A stretch of 64,000 nucleotides of DNA from Blastochloris tepida (GTDB taxonomy: Bacteria; Pseudomonadota; Alphaproteobacteria; Rhizobiales; Xanthobacteraceae): positions 174,001 through 238,000 of the forward strand of contig NZ_AP018907.1 of the NCBI RefSeq assembly GCF_003966715.1, read 5' to 3'. Position 1 is the stretch's first letter, and every line of letters starts with the position of its first letter. A program made the position numbers and the translations under genes. The notes below the pieces were generated by a model. The model saw nothing but the letters and a program-made list of their open reading frames with translations. It was not told where the DNA came from and made no database searches. Below, in pieces: positions 9,238-16,675 of this stretch.

Positions 9238-10104
9238 ATGACACCGCTTGCGCCCAATGCCTTCCTGTCGCCGCTGATCGTCGAGGACGCGGTGCGCCGC
9301 GCGCTCGACGAGGATCTCGGCCGGGCCGGCGACATCACCTCGATTGCGACGATTCCCGCGGGTGCAGCGGCGCGCGCGGTGTTCGTGGCGAGGAAGCCCG
9401 GCGTCGTGGCCGGCTTGCCGCTGGCCGATGCCGCGTTCCGGCTGATCGATCCCGCCGTGCGCTTCACCGCTCACGTCGCGGACGGCAGGCGTATCGCACC
9501 CGGCGACGTGCTGGCGACCGTCGAGGGGCCGGCGCGGGCGGTGCTGTCGGGCGAGCGGGTGGCACTCAATTTCCTCGGCCACCTGTCGGGCATTGCCACC
9601 GCCACCGCCGCCTATGCCGACCGCATCAAACACACCAAGGCCAGGATCACCTGCACTCGCAAGACCACGCCGGGCTTAAGGGCGCTGGAGAAGTACGCTG
9701 TGAAATGCGGCGGCGGCTCCAACCACCGCTACGGCCTTGATGATGCGGTGCTGATCAAGGACAACCACATCGCGGTGGCCGGCGGTGTTGCCGCTGTGCT
9801 GGGGCGCGCTCGCGCCGCGGTCGGCCATCTCGTGCGCATCGAGATCGAGGTCGATACGCTCGACCAGCTTGCCGAGGTGCTCGCAGCCGGCGGCGCCGAC
9901 GTGGTGCTGCTCGACAACATGCCGCCCGCCGTGCTGCGGCAGGCGGTGGAGCTTGTGGCCGGGAAGCTGGTGACCGAGGCCTCCGGCGGCATCAATCTCG
10001 ACACGGTCGCCGCGGTCGCCGAGACCGGGGTCGACTACATCTCGTCGGGCGCGCTCACCCATTCGGTGACCACGCTCGACATCGGCCTCGACATCGAGAT
10101 GTGA
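9238..10104 (+). CDS. nadC: Nicotinate-nucleotide pyrophosphorylase (carboxylating)
   Basis: A 288-residue quinolinate phosphoribosyltransferase, converting quinolinate and PRPP to nicotinate mononucleotide, the third step of de novo NAD synthesis. The signature [21 protein letters not shown] followed by [17 protein letters not shown] covers the quinolinate- and PRPP-binding core, and the C-terminal [11 protein letters not shown] and [11 protein letters not shown] segments are typical. The ATG at 9238 sits directly before the conserved N-terminus. It is separated from nadB by a 262-bp gap filled by a large inverted repeat, so it may be read from the nadA promoter or have a weak promoter of its own. 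Confidence 0.96.
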   Translation: MTPLAPNAFLSPLIVEDAVRRALDEDLGRAGDITSIATIPAGAAARAVFVARKPGVVAGLPLADAAFRLIDPAVRFTAHVADGRRIAPGDVLATVEGPARAVLSGERVALNFLGHLSGIATATAAYADRIKHTKARITCTRKTTPGLRALEKYAVKCGGGSNHRYGLDDAVLIKDNHIAVAGGVAAVLGRARAAVGHLVRIEIEVDTLDQLAEVLAAGGADVVLLDNMPPAVLRQAVELVAGKLVTEASGGINLDTVAAVAETGVDYISSGALTHSVTTLDIGLDIEM

Positions 10105-10149
10105 GGTCATTCGGTTTCCGGCCTGCAGGGTCGGAGAACCGTAGTCCGA

Positions 10150-10875
10150 TCAACCTCCCGGCTTCGTCGCGATGTGGATGGCGGCGATGCCGAAGGACAG
10201 GTCGATCCAGCGCACGCCCTCCAACCCCGCCTCGCCGATCAGGCCGGCGAACGCCTGCTGGTCGGGGAAGCGGCGGATGGATTCGATGAGGTAGCGGTAG
10301 GCGCTGGGACTGCCAGCGACGCCCGCGCCGAGAACCGGGATCACGGTCGAGGACCATGCCCGATAGAAGGGGTGGATCACCGGGTGGGCGCGCGAGAATT
10401 CCAGGCACAGGAAGCGTCCGCCTGGCTTCAGCACCCGGCAGATCTCGGTCAGCGCCCGTCCCAGATGGGTGACGTTTCGGATGCCGAACGAGACGGTGAG
10501 GCAGTCGATCGAGTTGTCGGCGAACGGCAGGTGCTCGCCCTCGCCGCCGACGAACAGGACCCGGTCATCGGGCCGGCGGCCGGCCAGCATCATCGCGGTG
10601 GACGGGTCGACCACCAGCACCGCGGCGCCGCTCTGGGCCATCAGACGTGCGACGTCGCCGGTGCCACCGGCAAGGTCGACCACCGTCTCGCCGGGCTTCG
10701 CCGCGGCCAGCGCCGCGAACCGGCGCTTCCACAGCCGGTGGATGCCGAAGCTCATCAGGTCGTTCATCAGGTCGTAGCGCGGGGCGACCTCGACGAACAC
10801 GCGGCGGATCAGTGCGCGGCGTTCCTGCGGCGAGACGGTCGTGGTGCCGAAGCTTTCGGACAGCGGGTCGGTCAT
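10150..10875 (-). CDS. UbiE/COQ5-family SAM-dependent methyltransferase
   Basis: A 241-residue class I methyltransferase. Motif I is TVVDLAGGTGDVA, and the UbiE-specific segment SFGIRNVTHLGRALTEICRVLKPGG is followed by a UbiE-like SAYRYLIESIRRFPDQ. This group makes the C-methyl group of ubiquinone and menaquinone. The gene is divergent from hemA and shares its 331-bp control region, and it is not beside ubiB or other ubiquinone genes. It may therefore be a UbiE paralogue used in tetrapyrrole or photosynthetic metabolism rather than the housekeeping copy; this is inference. The ATG at 10875 is chosen because the conserved SPQERRALIRRVF region follows about 15 residues later. Confidence 0.8.
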   Translation of the reverse strand: MTDPLSESFGTTTVSPQERRALIRRVFVEVAPRYDLMNDLMSFGIHRLWKRRFAALAAAKPGETVVDLAGGTGDVARLMAQSGAAVLVVDPSTAMMLAGRRPDDRVLFVGGEGEHLPFADNSIDCLTVSFGIRNVTHLGRALTEICRVLKPGGRFLCLEFSRAHPVIHPFYRAWSSTVIPVLGAGVAGSPSAYRYLIESIRRFPDQQAFAGLIGEAGLEGVRWIDLSFGIAAIHIATKPGG

Positions 10876-11101
10876 GGCGTGCGCATCCTCTCTGCCGGGC
10901 GGCCGGTGGGTCCTGCAAGGTGGATTCTGCATGCGGGATTCCCGCGCGGATTGCCACCGTCAAGCCGTCGGATCCGGCCTTCGCCGCCCGGGCCGGCAAG
11001 CGCACTGAAATACCACTGTCAGGGCAGATTGACGCAGCCCCTTTCCATCCTGCTGCATCTGCCTGAAAAATAGGCCTGCGCGGCGCGCGATCGGCGGTCT
11101 T

Positions 11102-11119
11102 TGTCACTTGGTGTTGACA
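11102..11119 (+). promoter_or_regulatory. TGT-N12-ACA motif, possible CrtJ/PpsR site
   Basis: TGT at 11102-11104, twelve bases, and ACA at 11117-11119 fit the loose consensus of the photosynthesis repressor CrtJ/PpsR. It overlaps the FNR-type box by six bases. The motif has only six fixed positions, so chance is a real possibility. Confidence 0.35.
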
Positions 11120-11127
11120 CAGATCAA
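11114..11127 (+). promoter_or_regulatory. FNR/FixK-type box upstream of hemA
   Basis: TTGAC-ACAG-ATCAA matches the FNR-family consensus TTGAT-N4-ATCAA with one substitution. FnrL or FixK control of hemA is known in photosynthetic and microaerobic alphaproteobacteria, where haem and bacteriochlorophyll demand rises at low oxygen. Confidence 0.75.
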
Positions 11128-11206
11128 GGCCGTTGCGCGCGACCGGAGTCCATGCTGATTAAAGCATGCACTGGACCGGCCCCAAGAGGGCTCCGAGGAG
11201 CGTAGC

Positions 11207-12436
11207 ATGGATTACCAAGATTTTTTCCGCGGTGCCGTCGATAGTCTGAAGGCCGAACGCCGCTATCGCGTTTTCGCCGAACTGGAGCGGCGCGCCGGGG
11301 AATTCCCTCACGCCACGTGGCACTCGCCCGAGGGGCCGCGCGACGTGGTGATCTGGTGCTCCAACGATTATCTCGGCATGGGCCAGCACCCGGCGGTGGT
11401 CGCGGCGATGACTGAGACAGCATCCCGCATGGGAACCGGCGCCGGCGGCACCCGCAACATCTCTGGCACCAACCATCCGCTGGTGATGCTGGAGGCCGAA
11501 CTTGCCGATCTGCACGGCAAGGAAGCGGGCCTCGTCTTCACCTCCGGCTACGTCTCCAATCAGACCGGCATCTCCACCATCGCCAAGCTGATGCCGGACT
11601 GCCTGATCCTGTCGGACTCGCTCAACCACAACTCGATGATTGAGGGCGTCAAGCAGGCCGGCTGCGAGAAGAAGGTGTTCCGCCACAACGACATGGAACA
11701 CCTCGAAGACCTGCTGAAGGCTGCCGGCAAGGACCGCCCGAAGCTGATCGTGTTCGAGAGCGTCTATTCGATGGACGGCGACATCGGCAAGATCCGCGAA
11801 ATCTGCGATCTCGCCGAGAAATACTGGGCGATGACCTATATCGACGAGGTGCATGCCGTCGGCATGTACGGACCGCGCGGTGCCGGCATTGCCGAGCGTG
11901 ATGGCCAGATGCACCGCATCGACGTGGTCGAGGGTACGCTGGCCAAGGCGTTCGGCTGCCTCGGCGGCTACATCACCTCCACTGCGGCCGTCGTCGACGC
12001 CGTCCGCTCGCACGCGGCGGGCTTCATCTTCACCACCGCGCTGCCGCCGGCGATCTGCGCCGCCGCCACCGCCTCGATCCGCCACCTCAAGGCCTCGGGC
12101 GCCGAGCGCCAGGGCCAGCAGGCTCAGGCGGCGCGTACCAAGGCGGTGCTGTCGGCTGCCGGCCTGCCGGTGATGCCGACCGACACCCACATCGTGCCGG
12201 TGATGGTACGCGACGCCGAGAAGTGCAAGGCGGCCACCGACATGCTGCTTGCCGAGCACGGCATCTACATCCAGCCGATCAATTACCCGACCGTGCCGGT
12301 CGGCACCGAGCGGCTGCGCATCACTCCCTCGCCGTTCCACCATGACGGGCTGGTCGACGAGCTCGCCACGGCGCTGGTGGCGGTGTGGAAGAAGCTCGGC
12401 CTGCCGCTCAACCGTCAGGCGATCGCCGCCGAGTGA
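11207..12436 (+). CDS. hemA: 5-aminolevulinate synthase
   Basis: A 409-residue PLP enzyme of the alpha-oxoamine synthase family; it condenses glycine and succinyl-CoA to 5-aminolevulinate, the first step of tetrapyrrole synthesis in alphaproteobacteria (C4 pathway). Visible are the N-terminal substrate segment [13 protein letters not shown], the glycine-rich [15 protein letters not shown], the [12 protein letters not shown] cofactor Asp/His region and the PLP lysine K247 in [12 protein letters not shown]. Length and motif order are standard for HemA. The gene has GAGGAGCG before its ATG, an FNR-type box about 80 bp upstream and a rho-independent terminator after it, so it appears to be a single-gene unit under oxygen control. 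Confidence 0.97.
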   Translation: MDYQDFFRGAVDSLKAERRYRVFAELERRAGEFPHATWHSPEGPRDVVIWCSNDYLGMGQHPAVVAAMTETASRMGTGAGGTRNISGTNHPLVMLEAELADLHGKEAGLVFTSGYVSNQTGISTIAKLMPDCLILSDSLNHNSMIEGVKQAGCEKKVFRHNDMEHLEDLLKAAGKDRPKLIVFESVYSMDGDIGKIREICDLAEKYWAMTYIDEVHAVGMYGPRGAGIAERDGQMHRIDVVEGTLAKAFGCLGGYITSTAAVVDAVRSHAAGFIFTTALPPAICAAATASIRHLKASGAERQGQQAQAARTKAVLSAAGLPVMPTDTHIVPVMVRDAEKCKAATDMLLAEHGIYIQPINYPTVPVGTERLRITPSPFHHDGLVDELATALVAVWKKLGLPLNRQAIAAE

Positions 12437-12507
12437 GGCGGGCCCCGGGCCGGCTCAGACGGAGAACGTTTGAGCGCGCCGGCGTCCGGCGCCGATAGAC
12501 TGCAATC

Positions 12508-12538
12508 AAGCCGCCGGCCTCACGGTCCGGCGGCTTTT
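12508..12538 (+). terminator. Rho-independent terminator after hemA
   Basis: AAGCCGCCGG, an eight-to-nine base loop, and CCGGCGGC followed by TTTT form a strong GC-rich hairpin with a short U-tract about 70 bp after the hemA stop codon. Confidence 0.85.
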
Positions 12539-12611
12539 GCGTCTCTGGCGGCTCTTGCGTCCGGGCGCGGCGCTCGCGTCTGCGTCTCTCGCGTCTGTGG
12601 TTACGGCGCTA

Positions 12612-12710
12612 TACGGTTTCCGGTTGATCCCTTCGGAATACCGGAAACAGTCTCGCCGAAAATCCCGTGTCCGATAACGGGATTTTCGACGATCGGAATA
12701 CGGTTCTCCA
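12612..12710. repeat. Structured intergenic repeat, family B
   Basis: Two adjacent hairpins: TACGGTTTCCGG...CCGGAAAC, a linker TCTCGCC, then GAAAATCCCG...CGGGATTTTC, ending with CGGAATACGGTTCTCC. Related copies stand at 46275-46396 and 48143-48265, and a one-hairpin form at 58381-58421. It lies between the convergent ends of hemA and the glycosyltransferase gene. Confidence 0.75.
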
Positions 12711-12732
12711 GCTTGATCAGCCGGAAACCATA

Positions 12733-13971
12733 TTACACCCTGATCCGCCGCCGCTGGAAGCTGCGGCTGATGATCTGGTTCAGGATGGTGGCGATCTCGA
12801 ACACCGCGAAATTCTTGGGAACGTTCTGGTCGATGTTCTTCCTGTAGGTGTCGAGGTCGCGCAGCATCGTCTGGATCGCCTCGACGATGTCCTTCTCGAA
12901 GGACTTCACGGCGATGCCGACGCCCATCTCCAGGATCCAGTCGACATTGGGCCGTTCCTGAACCATGGTGTCGGCGTTGCTTTCGACGATCACCGGGCAG
13001 CCCATATGGATGGCTTCGCTGACGGAGCCGGGGCCGGGCTTGCCGATGAAGACGTCGGCCAACTGCATGTAATCGGCGACATTGGACACGAAGCCGACGG
13101 CGCGGCAGCCGGCACGGCCGCGCACATTGGCAAAGAGCTTCTTGTTGTGGCCGCACATCACGATCATCTGCAGATTCAGCTTGGCCGCCTCGATCTGGTT
13201 GATGATGTCGATGGTTGCCGCAAAGGTGCCGTTGCCGCCGAACATGATGATGGCAGTGGGCACGTCGTCGCGCAGGTTGAGATCGCGGCGGGTCAGCCTG
13301 ACCTCTCCGGGCTTCCGGTAGAAGGACTTCCGCAGGATCATGCCGGAGACCTCGAAGATGTTCTCCGGCCGGTAGAACCGCGTTGCCTTGGCCTGTCGCA
13401 CCGCCTTCTTGGTGCCGCAGATGATGAACTGGTCCTGCTTCTCCATCCAGAAGTGCGGCGGGCAGTCCACCATGTCGGTCATGATGGTGACGAAGGGCGT
13501 TGCCGGGTAGACGTCCTTCAGGGCGCGGAAGATGACGCCATTGAAATTGGGCACCACCGACACCACGAGGTGCGGCTGCTCGGCGCCCGGCTGGCGCCAG
13601 TGCCGCTGCAGGATGGCTTCGATCTTCGGGGCGTTGAGCTCGATATACATCTGCAGGATCGGCTGGATGGCGCCGAGCCCCAGCGACACCCCGCGCTTCA
13701 GCGCCGTATTGTAGATGTCCTGCGCCTGCACCGGGCCGACCGTGAGGTTCGGCGCGATCGGCTCCAGGAACCGGTGCAGCGGTCGTGAGATGGTGTTGGT
13801 GAGGCGGTGGATCGGGTCAGCCGGCTCGAGCAGCTTCTGCAGATCTACGGGCTTGACGTGCCACGCCGGGTAGCGCGCGTCGAGAAGTTCCTTGAGCGCG
13901 CTCATGGCGCTGCGGTGACCGCCACCTGCATCGAAATACAGGATCTCGATCACAGCCCGGTGTCTGATCAT
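12733..13971 (-). CDS. GT28-type glycosyltransferase, galactosyldiacylglycerol-synthase-like
   Basis: A 412-residue protein with the MGDG-synthase/MurG fold signs: a nucleotide-sugar glycosyltransferase N-terminus EILYFDAGGGHRSAMSALKELL (glycine-rich acceptor loop), a long alpha-rich segment typical of the MGDG_synth domain, a central IIMFGGNGTFAAT, and the C-terminal donor site FIGKPGPGSVSEAIHMGCPVIV with NADTMVQERPN. The family moves a sugar from UDP-sugar onto diacylglycerol at the inner membrane face, producing glycolipids. The ATG at 13971 gives a compact N-terminus; the longer in-frame extension runs through a 15-bp tandem repeat and is not coding. Acceptor and sugar are not predictable. 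Confidence 0.75.
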   Translation of the reverse strand: MIRHRAVIEILYFDAGGGHRSAMSALKELLDARYPAWHVKPVDLQKLLEPADPIHRLTNTISRPLHRFLEPIAPNLTVGPVQAQDIYNTALKRGVSLGLGAIQPILQMYIELNAPKIEAILQRHWRQPGAEQPHLVVSVVPNFNGVIFRALKDVYPATPFVTIMTDMVDCPPHFWMEKQDQFIICGTKKAVRQAKATRFYRPENIFEVSGMILRKSFYRKPGEVRLTRRDLNLRDDVPTAIIMFGGNGTFAATIDIINQIEAAKLNLQMIVMCGHNKKLFANVRGRAGCRAVGFVSNVADYMQLADVFIGKPGPGSVSEAIHMGCPVIVESNADTMVQERPNVDWILEMGVGIAVKSFEKDIVEAIQTMLRDLDTYRKNIDQNVPKNFAVFEIATILNQIISRSFQRRRIRV

Positions 13972-14389
13972 GCGACGCGACTCTGCGGCCGGGCAGGGGC
14001 GCGACTGGCTGGGGCGCGACTGAAAAGGGCGCGATTGGCAGGGACGATCGGCATCGGCGTGATTGGCGTGGGCATGTGCTCGGAGATGTGCTTGGGCGTG
14101 ACTGGGTGGAACCGACCGTGTCCGTCCGGGTGGCCCGCAGACGGCGGAAGACGCAACCTCATGCCCACACTCCTGCCGCACCCCGGCCAGCATGCCCGAT
14201 GAGCCGGACGGATCGATCCCGCCCGGCGGGCGCCCGACACTTTGTTATCCCACCGGCGGGGATCCGGATAGGGCGTCCACGGACGGGCCTGGGGGCTGGC
14301 CGCATCCCCGTTCGGCCGGCCGGCGCGGCCCACTGGTGCCGCTCGCGAGGCTTGCCCGCCGCCGCCGCCTCCTGTAGCCCGCACGCACC
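13972..14389. other. 418-bp divergent intergenic region with a 15-bp tandem array
   Basis: No gene is visible. The part next to the glycosyltransferase holds a degenerate 15-bp tandem array (13996-14070). The rest is GC-rich sequence with no recognisable motif; it should contain the divergent promoters of the glycosyltransferase and the HD-domain gene. Confidence 0.5.
13996..14070. repeat. Degenerate 15-bp tandem repeat array (five units)
   Basis: Five consecutive 15-base units: GGGGCGCGACTGGCT, GGGGCGCGACTGAAA, AGGGCGCGATTGGCA, GGGACGATCGGCATC and GGCGTGATTGGCGTG. The first three are close copies; the last two have drifted. The period equals that of the array at 35008-35095. Confidence 0.7.
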
Positions 14390-15001
14390 ATGGCCCGTCC
14401 CGATACGTCTGAAAAACCGCGAGCCTGGCAGCGCATGCTGTCCGGCCGCCGGCTCGATCTGCTCGACCCCTCGCCGCTCGACATCGAGATCGAGGACATC
14501 GCCCATGGGCTTGCGCGGGTCGCCCGCTGGAACGGCCAGACCAAGGGACCGCACATCTATTCGGTGGCGCAGCACGTTCTCCTGGTCGAATCGATTTCGC
14601 GGCGGATGGCGCCCAATGTCGACCGGTCGTGGCGGCTTGTCGTGCTGCTGCATGATGCGCCCGAATATGTGATCGGCGACATGATTTCGCCATTCAAGGC
14701 GGTGATCGGCGGCGCCTACAAGTCGGTGGAGGCGCGGCTGCTGGCCGCCATCCATATCCGCTTCGGCCTGCCGCCGCTGCAGCCGCCGGAACTGGTGAAG
14801 CTGACCAAGGCGGCCGACCGCGGCGCGGCCTATCTGGAGGCGACGCGGCTCGCCGGCTTCTCGGAGGAGGAGGCGCGGCGCTTCTTCGGCGCCCCGCCCG
14901 AGCTCGATCCCGCCAGCACCGAGCGGCTGCTCGCGCCGTGGACCGCCGGCGAGGCCGAACGGAAATTCCTGACGCGTTTTCGCGCCCTGTCGGGGAATTG
15001 A
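14390..15001 (+). CDS. HD-domain phosphohydrolase (YfbR-like)
   Basis: A 203-residue HD-superfamily protein. The metal-binding HD signature is seen as YSVAQHVLLVE (first His), then LLHDAPEYVIGDM (His-Asp pair) and a later conserved Asp in KAADRGAAYLEA. This arrangement matches the YfbR-type 5'-nucleotidase and COG1896-related phosphohydrolases, which act on nucleoside monophosphates. The exact substrate is not fixed by sequence. It is followed after 46 bp by a tyrosine-phosphatase gene and then by the NadQ regulator, so the three may be transcribed together. Confidence 0.8.
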   Translation: MARPDTSEKPRAWQRMLSGRRLDLLDPSPLDIEIEDIAHGLARVARWNGQTKGPHIYSVAQHVLLVESISRRMAPNVDRSWRLVVLLHDAPEYVIGDMISPFKAVIGGAYKSVEARLLAAIHIRFGLPPLQPPELVKLTKAADRGAAYLEATRLAGFSEEEARRFFGAPPELDPASTERLLAPWTAGEAERKFLTRFRALSGN

Positions 15002-15047
15002 TCGGATTGCACGCACAACGATCACAACAGTTTCGAATTGGGGCCGC

Positions 15048-15587
15048 ATGATATCGGCCATGTCTCAGGTCTGTTCGATCCATGTCTGCTCGCTCGCCCG
15101 CCTGCACGACACGGTGGCAACCACGGGTGCCCGCCATGTGGTGACGCTGATCAATGCCGCAACCTCCGTGGCGCGGCCGGCAGCGATCGCCGAATCGAAT
15201 CATTTGTTCATCGGCATCAACGACATCGTCGAGGAGGTGCCGGGCTTCGTCGCGCCGGGCGAGGCGCACGTGGTCCGGCTGCTCCATTTCGTGCGGGCGT
15301 GGCACGCTGAGCGCGCGGCGCCGCTGGTGGTGCATTGCTGGGCCGGCATCAGCCGCTCGACGGCGGCGGCGTTCACCACCGTCTGCGCGCTGGCGCCGGG
15401 CCGCGACGAGCTGGAGATCGCGCGGGCGTTGCGCGCTGCCTCGCCGACCGCCACGCCCAATCTGCGCATCGTTCGTCACGCCGATGCGCTGCTCGGCCGC
15501 GGCGGCCGCATGGTGGCGGCGGTCGAGGCGATCGGCCGCGGCGTCGAGAGCCCGGAAGGCACGCCCTTCAGCCTCTCGCTCGATTGA
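15048..15587 (+). CDS. Dual-specificity-type protein tyrosine phosphatase
   Basis: A 179-residue protein with the C-x5-R phosphatase loop VVHCWAGISRSTAAA (C97, R103) and an upstream Asp (D59 in GINDIVEE) that can act as general acid. This fits the cysteine-dependent phosphatase fold found in many Hyphomicrobiales as a protein-tyrosine-phosphatase-like protein. A second in-frame ATG lies four codons downstream. No kinase partner is near. It stands between the HD phosphohydrolase and NadQ genes on the same strand. Confidence 0.8.
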   Translation: MISAMSQVCSIHVCSLARLHDTVATTGARHVVTLINAATSVARPAAIAESNHLFIGINDIVEEVPGFVAPGEAHVVRLLHFVRAWHAERAAPLVVHCWAGISRSTAAAFTTVCALAPGRDELEIARALRAASPTATPNLRIVRHADALLGRGGRMVAAVEAIGRGVESPEGTPFSLSLD

Positions 15588-15668
15588 GCCGCGCCCGCGC
15601 CTCGCGCATAAGGGTGGTACCACCACACGGAACCCGGTGAGCGTCAGTTGCGGACCAGCGATTTGCGG

Positions 15669-16646
15669 ATGAGCGATCAGCGCACGCCCCTCGAGATCGG
15701 CCTCGCCGCCGCCATCGTCGCCGTCGATGCCGACCAGCCGCTGATCCTGGCGGCGCGCACCGGCCGCGAGCTCGGCCTGCCCTACGGGCCGTTCGATCCG
15801 CTCGCCCACCGGACGTTCGAGATCGCGCTGCGCGCGTTCGTCGCCGAGCAGAGCGCGCTCGACATCGGCTATGTCGAGCAGCTCTACACCTTCGGCGACC
15901 GCGGCCGCCACGCCCGCGAGGGCGACACCGGCCCGCACGTGGTGTCGGTGGGCTATCTGGCGCTCACCCGCCTGCCGGAGGACAAGGCGGCGCTGGCCGC
16001 CGCCGGCGCCGGCTTCCTGCCGTGGTACCGGTTCTTCCCGTGGGAGGACTGGCGGGGCGGGCGGCCGCGCATCCTCGACGAGCTGGTGCTGCCGGCGATC
16101 GACCGCTGGGCCAAGGCCGGCTCGGGCTGCGAGCCCGGCCGGGCGCTCGGCCGGCGCGAGCGGGTGCGGCTCGCCTTCGGCGGCGAGGCGGTGCCGTGGG
16201 ACGAGGAGAAGGTGCTCGACCGCTACGAGCTGCTCTACGAGGCCGGGCTGGTGGCGGAGGCCAAGCGAGATGGCCGCGAGGCGGCGCTGGCGCGGCCCGA
16301 CCTGCCGCCGCTCGGCGAGCCGATGCGGTTCGACCACCGCCGCATCCTCGCCACCGCCATCGCCCGGCTGCGCGCCAAGCTGAAGTACCGCCCGGTGGTG
16401 TTCGAGCTGATGCCGGCCGAGTTCACTCTCACCACGCTGCAGCGCACGGTCGAGGCGATCTCCGGGCGGCACCTGCACAAGCAGAACTTCCGGCGGCTGG
16501 TGGAGGCCGGCGCGCTGGTGGAGCCGACCGGCGAGACCTCGATGACCACCGGCGGCCGGCCGGCGGCGCTCTACCGCTTCCGCCGCGAGGTGCTGCAGGA
16601 GCGCCCGGCGCCCGGCCTGCGGCTCGGCGGCAGCCGGGCCGGCTAG
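15669..16646 (+). CDS. nadQ: NAD-biosynthesis regulator NadQ (NUDIX-like domain plus winged helix)
   Basis: A 325-residue protein with an N-terminal NUDIX-like fold (LEIGLAAAIVAVDADQPLILAAR, later VVSVGYLALTRLP) and a C-terminal winged-helix of the NrtR type (YRPVVFELMPAEFTLTTLQRTVEAI, HKQNFRRLVEAG, GGRPAALYRF). The NUDIX box is broken: where REUxEE should be the chain reads TFEIALRAFVAEQSAL, so it likely senses an ADP-ribose-like ligand without hydrolysing it. This is the architecture of NadQ, an alphaproteobacterial repressor of de novo NAD synthesis. nadABC with its palindromic operator lies 6-10 kb away in this window. The ATG at 15669 is taken; a TTG seven codons earlier is an alternative. 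Confidence 0.8.
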   Translation: MSDQRTPLEIGLAAAIVAVDADQPLILAARTGRELGLPYGPFDPLAHRTFEIALRAFVAEQSALDIGYVEQLYTFGDRGRHAREGDTGPHVVSVGYLALTRLPEDKAALAAAGAGFLPWYRFFPWEDWRGGRPRILDELVLPAIDRWAKAGSGCEPGRALGRRERVRLAFGGEAVPWDEEKVLDRYELLYEAGLVAEAKRDGREAALARPDLPPLGEPMRFDHRRILATAIARLRAKLKYRPVVFELMPAEFTLTTLQRTVEAISGRHLHKQNFRRLVEAGALVEPTGETSMTTGGRPAALYRFRREVLQERPAPGLRLGGSRAG

Positions 16647-16675
16647 GCGATACGGTATCTAAGCACCGTAAGCCG

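Larger units (their letters stand above)
10876..11206. promoter_or_regulatory. Shared divergent control region of the ubiE-like gene and hemA
   Basis: A 331-bp gene-free region between divergent starts. It contains an FNR/FixK-type box (11114-11127) overlapped by a TGT-N12-ACA motif (11102-11119), about 80-105 bp before the hemA start. A good ribosome site GAGGAGCG stands 7-8 bp before the hemA ATG. Both genes could respond to oxygen from here. Confidence 0.65.
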
